64,000 nt of DNA from Seriola aureovittata (lineage: Eukaryota; Chordata; Actinopteri; Carangiformes; Carangidae), in the NCBI RefSeq assembly GCF_021018895.1, contig NC_079386.1, positions 11,036,835-11,100,834 of the forward strand, read 5' to 3'. The position numbers and the translations under genes are program-made. Every line of letters starts with the position of its first letter. Within the stretch, counting starts at the first letter, position 1. Shown piece after piece: positions 60,301 to 64,000 of the stretch. The notes beneath the pieces were generated by a model. The model was not told the DNA's origin. It made no database searches and saw nothing but the letters and a program-made list of their open reading frames with translations.

Positions 60301-63300
60301 GGGCTACCCAGGCAGTGAACACCACAGCTGGGGGAGCTAAGTCCAAAGACGGGAGTAAGCTCCAGCAGAGACGGGGCTCTGCAGGGTTGTCCAAGCAAGG
60401 TAGCCATAGTAGAAGCAGACCAGTGAGCCTGTTTGTTGATGTATCCAAGGCTAATACCCTTCCCAGAGTCCGTGAGAACCCGCTGCCCCCAGAACCCAAG
60501 AGTCCTGGGGAGTACGTAAGCATTGAGTTTAAAGGGGAGAAGTGCAGCCAGACTATGGTTGTAGGAGGGCGTGGCAGGGGTCTCAGGCATGGCTTATCAC
60601 TGCCTCATTGCTCAAGCAGCCAGCATCCTCAACACAGGCCAACTTCTTGCTTAGGTAACTTTGTCCCTCTCTCCCGTAGCCCCTCTGCCCCCATCACTCC
60701 CCCAGCTGCCTCCGAGTATGTCAACATGGACTTGGGCCCTTCTCCTTCCCCCTCACCACTCTCTCTTACCCCACTAGTTTTCCCATCTTTCCACACCCCT
60801 CCCACGCCTCCAACTCTCGCTCATGCCCCTAAAGCCTGTGATGAGGGTACTACTGGCCCTCGTGAAGAGGGGGCCGAAGTGGCTAATGCCCCACTTAGGA
60901 AAAGCAGAGAAAGTGCTCCATCGGTGACTGAGTCCGAGTCTCCTACGTCCTGTGGAGACTACACAGAGATGGCCTTCAGCTTGAATAGCAACACCGTCCC
61001 TAGGTCATCATCCAGTGTCTCCCCCAAAGCCCCTTCCCCCACCAGGACTGATCCTTCTGTTCCAGTACTGTCACGAGGTCTAGACTTTCCCCTTGCCAAA
61101 CCAGGACTCAACCCAGACCACGGGGCTAAAGTTATCCGGGCCGACCCTCAAGGACGCAGACGGCATTGCTCGGAAACCTTCCTGGCCTCGCCTTCCCTCC
61201 CCACCTCTAACTCTACTTCCTCTTCCTCCACTGCCTCCCTATTTCCAGAACATGCCCAAGCTGTGGCCCGCCGGCTGGGCTTTGAAAACATGTTGTGGGG
61301 GAATGGTGCTGTGACTGATACCCCCACTCAGTGCCCCCTCCCTGGACAGCAGTCCCTTCCCTCAAACGCTCAGACTTCCTCCACAGAGCAAGGTCTTAAC
61401 TACATTGACTTGGACTTGGTCAACAAAGAGAGTCCTCATTTGGGGCTGGAAGGACCCTCAGGTAGCCAGACCCCTTCTCGCCTCTTCTCCGTACTGGGTG
61501 GAGGTTCTGGGATTGGGGGAGTGGGCGCAGCAGTCAGCAGCAGCAGCAGCAGTAGCTCCAGCCTCAACACTTACGCCAGCATCGACTTCTACAAATCAGA
61601 GGAGCTGCGGACACATCAGAACGGAAGCAAGGAGGGAACAGGTAAGAGCTGTTCTTTTTTTTTTTTTTTCTTTTAAAACAGAAACACACTCGCACTGTGA
61701 TTTGCCTATTCCCACTTTTTTTGTGTTTGTGTGTCGTCTTTCCTCTTTCTCTTCCTACTTCTGCTCTGTCGCATTATCCAGATAGAAAAAACGCACTTTC
61801 AAGATAATCCAATGGAGCACAGCCTCGCTCTCCATCCATGTTGGTAATCAAACTTCACCTGGCGCCATATTAGGACATAGACACTGGTCTGATTTTATAT
61901 ACGAATGTCCACATAATCCATAATATGAGATGTAGATCAGCTGCAGCGACAATTTGGAAATTGATTTCAGTGCACAGTTTTTACATTGATGTGATTATAT
62001 AAGGTGTTCGAAGCCAGACAACCTATTGGAATATCAATGCATATCGATATTCTGGAAATGACTATTGATTCTCTTGAGGCTTCTTGAATGCTGTGTCAGC
62101 ATTCCCAGTGCTGCACCTCCTCAGTTCTTCTTTCCGGTGTTTCGGTACAGTTTGGTTAATGTATATGCCAAGAAGCAGAATCCAACTGCTCTCTCTGGTT
62201 CACCTGTTGTTTTCCATCGCACTGCGGTGGTAACTCTCAGCAAACCACTCCGAGCTGCCGTTGAAAACGTTCTACTCCAAGTTCAATAAAGCTGAACTTT
62301 GACCCTGTTATCCGTTGACCTGTCAAATTGAGATCCTCCGGTGTGATATGAGCCGGAGAAACGATGTGATTCACATTTAATTTTTTATTTAATGTTACTT
62401 GAGGAGTTTTCCAGAACTTTAAGATTGTAATGATGTTATGAAGGAAAGTGTGCAAGCATTCAAATGGTGTTGCTTGGTTTGTTGATTTGTCGGTACGAAT
62501 ATTGTTTACTATAAATTTTATAAATAATACATTATGAAATCCAAGCAATTTTTTAATGTTCCCCACCACAGTGTTATGATTACGTAGATTATATAGAAAC
62601 TAGAATTTAGTTTAGGTGAGATGTATTGACATGTACATATATACAGTACATATATAATTTACATAATACTATGTATCTGCAGTGCTGTAACTGCAGAGTT
62701 GTCAGACCTTTTTTTATTTTTTGTTAGTAAGAGAGGTCAGTGAGGGCAGATGATGAATTTTCATTGTATTTACATTTTTTCCTACTGTGGGGGGCAATTT
62801 TCTGGCTGTGGGGCACCACCACAGCTAAACAATGCCTCAACTAGGTCACTGTGAGACGTTTCCTCATAGAAAAACATTCTCTTTGAGCCACTGTCTGCAC
62901 TAAATTGGCCCGTTAAGAAATAGACGCCTGCAGTTTAAGCAGATAGAGCAGCATTTAAATGGAGATGTGGATTTATATGCATCAGTAAAACACTCAGTAG
63001 TCTTACTTAACCTTCCACAGTGGGGTTCTTGTGATGAATGCATCCTGCCAAGCTTTGCTGTTAGCCTCCACATGATTTGTACTGCAAGTTGTGTTAAACT
63101 TAAAGCTCCTGGGTTTCTGTGGTAAACATTTTGTAGCTCTGCTCCACAGTTGGATTTAATGAAGAATTTAAGGCATTAACAAAAAATTCATCATGGGATC
63201 TTGCGGCGAGTGCGGCGCAGCTGAGCTCGACAGTCGGTTTTTTCATAGATTCCACAGATGGAAATGAACCATCAGGCTGTATCCATACGTCGCCCGTGTT

Positions 63301-64000
63301 GGTTTTATTGGGAAGTTGGAGGGCGTGTTGGTGGAAGCAGGCGGTGTTGTCGGCTGTATTTTAAATAGAAATGCTAGCAGGCTACCACAGTGGGACCATA
63401 TGGGCTCTGGCTGCTGAGTACGTCAGCGGGGCAGCGTGGGGGAGAATGTTACACATTGGCTGTGAATGTTGAGATGGGGCCAGTGTTTCACTCACACAGC
63501 TCTCAAATGCCTCTGTACAGTGTTCCCCCTCCTTTCATCCCTCCATCCCGCCTCCCCCTCTTTCCTCCCTCAATAAATGATCCTTTTGTTTGAGAGTTTT
63601 TTACCGCGGTGGGCTGGCGGGCCTCAGCAGGGCCAGGCCCCAGGACTACTGGACTCTCCTGAAGCTGTTTTCCTTTGCAGTTTACAATTTGTGTATGTTG
63701 CTTTTTTTATTCTGTCGTACCTTATTCTCCTCTATACTGCCTGTCTTTGTATCCATGTTTTTCTATTTGAGTAAGTGTCCTTGAATTCATTCATTCTTCC
63801 CAATCTTTATCCTCGTCCGACATCTAGGCAGATGGATATTTGAAATTCCTTCCCTCCCTTCTGTTCACTACACATACTATTGTTCAAGTTTTTTTTTTTT
63901 CACCAAAAACCTCTCTTGTCTTTACGCCTTTCGCCCTCCTCCCTTTGCACATTGTGTTTCCCTCTGTCCTTTAAATGCTTGCAGAGGCACGTAAAAATAG
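46896..64000 (+). CDS. Insulin receptor substrate (IRS family docking protein), 3' end beyond window
   Basis: A cytoplasmic adaptor phosphorylated by insulin and IGF-1 receptors, recruiting PI3-kinase, GRB2 and SHP2 (family knowledge). Exons: 46896-47244 (PH domain, residues about 16-116: [34 protein letters not shown]), 57778-58079 (PTB domain from about 137: [37 protein letters not shown]), 58446-61641 (tail), probably 63985 onward. PI3-kinase YxxM sites: Y472, Y560, Y623, Y656, Y680, Y716, Y975 and Y1056. SHP2-type sites near the C-terminus: Y1203 (YIDL) and Y1260 (YASI). The conserved KSPGEYV site at Y907 reads YVSI. The protein has about 1283 residues before the last exon, like IRS1/2. 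It shares IRS1 features ([13 protein letters not shown]) and IRS2 features ([14 protein letters not shown]). Its place beside agfg2 matches mouse Irs3, so irs3 orthology is possible; I leave the symbol blank. Intron 1 is 10.5 kb. Confidence 0.92.
48133..48180. repeat. (CA)n microsatellite
   Basis: A pure CA run of 24 units in IRS intron 1, about 900 bases after the first exon. Confidence 0.95.
49227..49269 (+). repeat. G-rich tract with G-quadruplex potential
   Basis: Runs of five or more guanines separated by single T bases (GGGGGT-type units) repeat at least five times on the plus strand. This fits the canonical G-quadruplex pattern with single-base loops, the most stable class. It is transcribed within IRS intron 1. 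Confidence 0.8.
49421..49482 (-). repeat. C-rich tract (G-quadruplex potential on the minus strand)
   Basis: Runs of four to seven cytosines separated by short A-containing spacers. The minus strand would carry a G-quadruplex motif. It lies 150 bases from the plus-strand G-rich block. Confidence 0.7.
50500..50620. repeat. Diverged copy of a dispersed repeat
   Basis: Contains AAGGTCCACTTACTAGCT, GAGCAAACTTCCTCCACTGA and GGTAAATGGACTTGG. These resemble pieces of the family at 30041-30165 and 38371-38914, here arranged with both orientations present. Divergence is high. Confidence 0.4.
51230..51300. mobile_element. Long inverted repeat (hairpin MITE-like element)
   Basis: Arms 51230-51259 and 51271-51300 pair at 25 of 30 positions around an 11-base spacer. 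The outer 13 bases (TAATCCACAGACC) and the inner 9 (AACAGATTT) are exact. The shape suits a miniature foldback element, and a transcript would form a miRNA-precursor-like hairpin. No target-site duplication is obvious. Confidence 0.6.
53531..53581. repeat. (GT)n microsatellite
   Basis: A GT run of about 25 units in IRS intron 1. Confidence 0.95.
54336..54362. repeat. Poly(C) run of 27 bases
   Basis: Twenty-seven consecutive cytosines. Homopolymer C/G runs of this length are rare in vertebrate DNA compared with A/T runs, and are also a common place for assembly length errors. Confidence 0.9.
57289..57383. repeat. Long (GT)n microsatellite
   Basis: A GT run of about 47 units with one interruption near 57346. 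It ends about 395 bases upstream of the PTB exon of the IRS gene. Confidence 0.95.
61642..63984. other. Last visible IRS intron
   Basis: Begins with a good donor (CAG/gtaaga at 61641/61642). If it were not spliced, the frame would end after about ten codons in a poly(T) stretch, at 61676. The intron is AT-rich, with no recognised repeat or exon until a candidate acceptor (GCTTGCAG) ending at 63984. Confidence 0.6.
63985..64000 (+). other. Candidate last IRS coding exon, cut by window end
   Basis: After a pyrimidine-containing acceptor, the sequence AGGCACGT joins the phase-1 end of the large exon in frame, giving EARKN and then the window edge. IRS genes usually end shortly after the YASI-type site, so a short terminal exon is plausible. 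It rests on one splice motif and frame agreement. Confidence 0.4.

Noticed and set aside
58538..60590. Several minus-strand frames opposite the large IRS exon
   Set aside because: Shadows of a strongly conserved coding exon in other frames.

Overview
This is a eukaryotic window. It contains split genes with GT-AG introns, very dense (CA/GT)n, (CT)n and (TATC)n microsatellites, and copies of dispersed repeats typical of ray-finned fish. Protein similarity and repeat style point to a teleost, probably a percomorph (inference). Four protein-coding genes could be rebuilt exon by exon from the sequence. I saw no rRNA, tRNA, CRISPR array, bacterial operon or viral gene.

Layout: (1) 651-3993, plus strand, five coding exons of slc16a13 (monocarboxylate transporter 13, about 462 aa). 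(2) 6202-25760, minus strand, 23 coding exons of acap1 (BAR-PH-ArfGAP-ankyrin protein, about 766 aa), convergent with slc16a13. (3) 30667-43356, plus strand, 14 coding exons of agfg2 (ArfGAP with FG repeats 2, about 491 aa), divergent from acap1. (4) 46896 to beyond the right edge, plus strand, an insulin receptor substrate gene. Its PH exon and PTB exon are separated by a 10.5 kb intron. A single 3.2 kb exon then carries the phosphotyrosine docking tail, and a probable last exon is cut by the window end. The reading frame is maintained across every junction I assigned.

slc16a13 and acap1 correspond to neighbours on human 17p13.1. agfg2 corresponds to human 7q22.1, where rodents keep Irs3 next to Agfg2. 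The window therefore joins two blocks that are separate in mammals and places two ArfGAP genes head to head. The neighbouring IRS gene is a candidate full-length fish counterpart of Irs3. Functionally the window holds one plasma-membrane carrier, two Arf/vesicle-traffic regulators and one insulin/IGF signalling adaptor. Nothing suggests co-regulation beyond the divergent acap1/agfg2 arrangement.

I did not find a clearly new biological system. The items most worth a second look are: a short acap1 intron that stays open in frame through two microsatellites; an alternative acap1 C-terminus; an isolated exon-like open segment between acap1 and agfg2 with weak F-type lectin character; a Ser-for-Asn change at the +2 position of the conserved GRB2 site of the IRS protein; a strong 30-bp-arm hairpin at 51230-51300; and several candidate non-autonomous mobile elements.
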